Assembly (NCBI RefSeq): GCF_039908635.1 | Contig: NZ_CP150918.1 | Location: 868,001 to 932,000 of the forward strand | Origin: Pseudomonas purpurea | GTDB taxonomy: Bacteria; Pseudomonadota; Gammaproteobacteria; Pseudomonadales; Pseudomonadaceae | DNA: 64,000 nt | Reading direction: 5' to 3' | Part shown: positions 63,998-64,000 of the stretch, one piece after another | How positions within the stretch are numbered: position 1 is the stretch's first letter | Layout: each line of letters begins with the position of its first letter | Translations under genes and position numbers: made by a program | The notes under the pieces: generated by a model | Told to the model about the DNA's origin: nothing | Databases searched by the model: none | What the model saw: only the letters and a program-made list of their open reading frames with translations

Positions 63998-64000
63998 CAG

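Overview
The window is chromosomal DNA from a fluorescent-group Pseudomonas, read from gene content rather than a search. Supporting signs are the mmsA/mmsB end, FecI/FecR/TonB receptor triads, REP palindromes of the fluorescens type, the nadD2-nrtR / pncA-pncB-nadE divergon, an lldEFG-type lactate operon with a long FAD/Fe-S D-lactate dehydrogenase, and an ssrA gene whose tag reads ANDETYGEYALAA. Most of the sequence is GC-rich core. One segment of about 21 kb (36.1-57.2 kb) is clearly acquired, and its first 14 kb are AT-rich.

Left core (1-28 kb): valine catabolism (mmsA end, mmsB); a cupin protein; a flavodoxin-fold oxidoreductase with its MerR regulator; an iron-responsive sigma/anti-sigma/receptor set with a Fur-box-like site; an ABM monooxygenase; an MdaB-like quinone reductase beside a LysR regulator; periplasmic gamma-glutamyltransferase; small envelope proteins; a DUF2975/XRE pair; a GntP transporter-RpiR-D-aminoacylase operon; a FitAB toxin-antitoxin pair with a perfect operator palindrome; a chemoreceptor; and envelope phosphatase and glycosyltransferase genes. 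Between 24 and 29 kb lie an AraC/EamA pair, unknown small proteins and gene remnants.

NAD region (29-35.6 kb): pncA-pncB-nadE run leftward and nadD2-nrtR-Nudix rightward from one control region. Together they encode a full nicotinamide-to-NAD route with its regulator. nadE and nadD2 each carry a one-base insertion. Next come a LysR gene with an in-frame TAG and a glutathione S-transferase.

Island (36,068-57,269): a 44-bp perfect direct repeat, containing the ssrA terminator and 3' end, bounds an element carrying a tyrosine integrase (with a one-base insertion), a second recombinase, a DUF3987 replication-type protein and two inverted blocks of TGTCGCC repeats. Its cargo is defensive: an HNH-like protein; a leftward operon of Mrr-type nuclease, methyltransferase-fold protein and GHKL ATPase; a rightward dndBCDE DNA phosphorothioation operon; and a second DGQHR-domain protein joined to a protein with a HEPN-like RX6H motif. 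The usual dndFGH restriction genes are absent. The leading hypothesis is therefore that one or both neighbouring modules use the phosphorothioate mark for restriction or abortive defence. A 41-residue integrase stub just outside the left end suggests serial insertions at ssrA.

Right core (57.3-64 kb): ssrA, a small secreted protein, and the dld-lutC-lutB-lutA lactate oxidation operon with overlapping genes.
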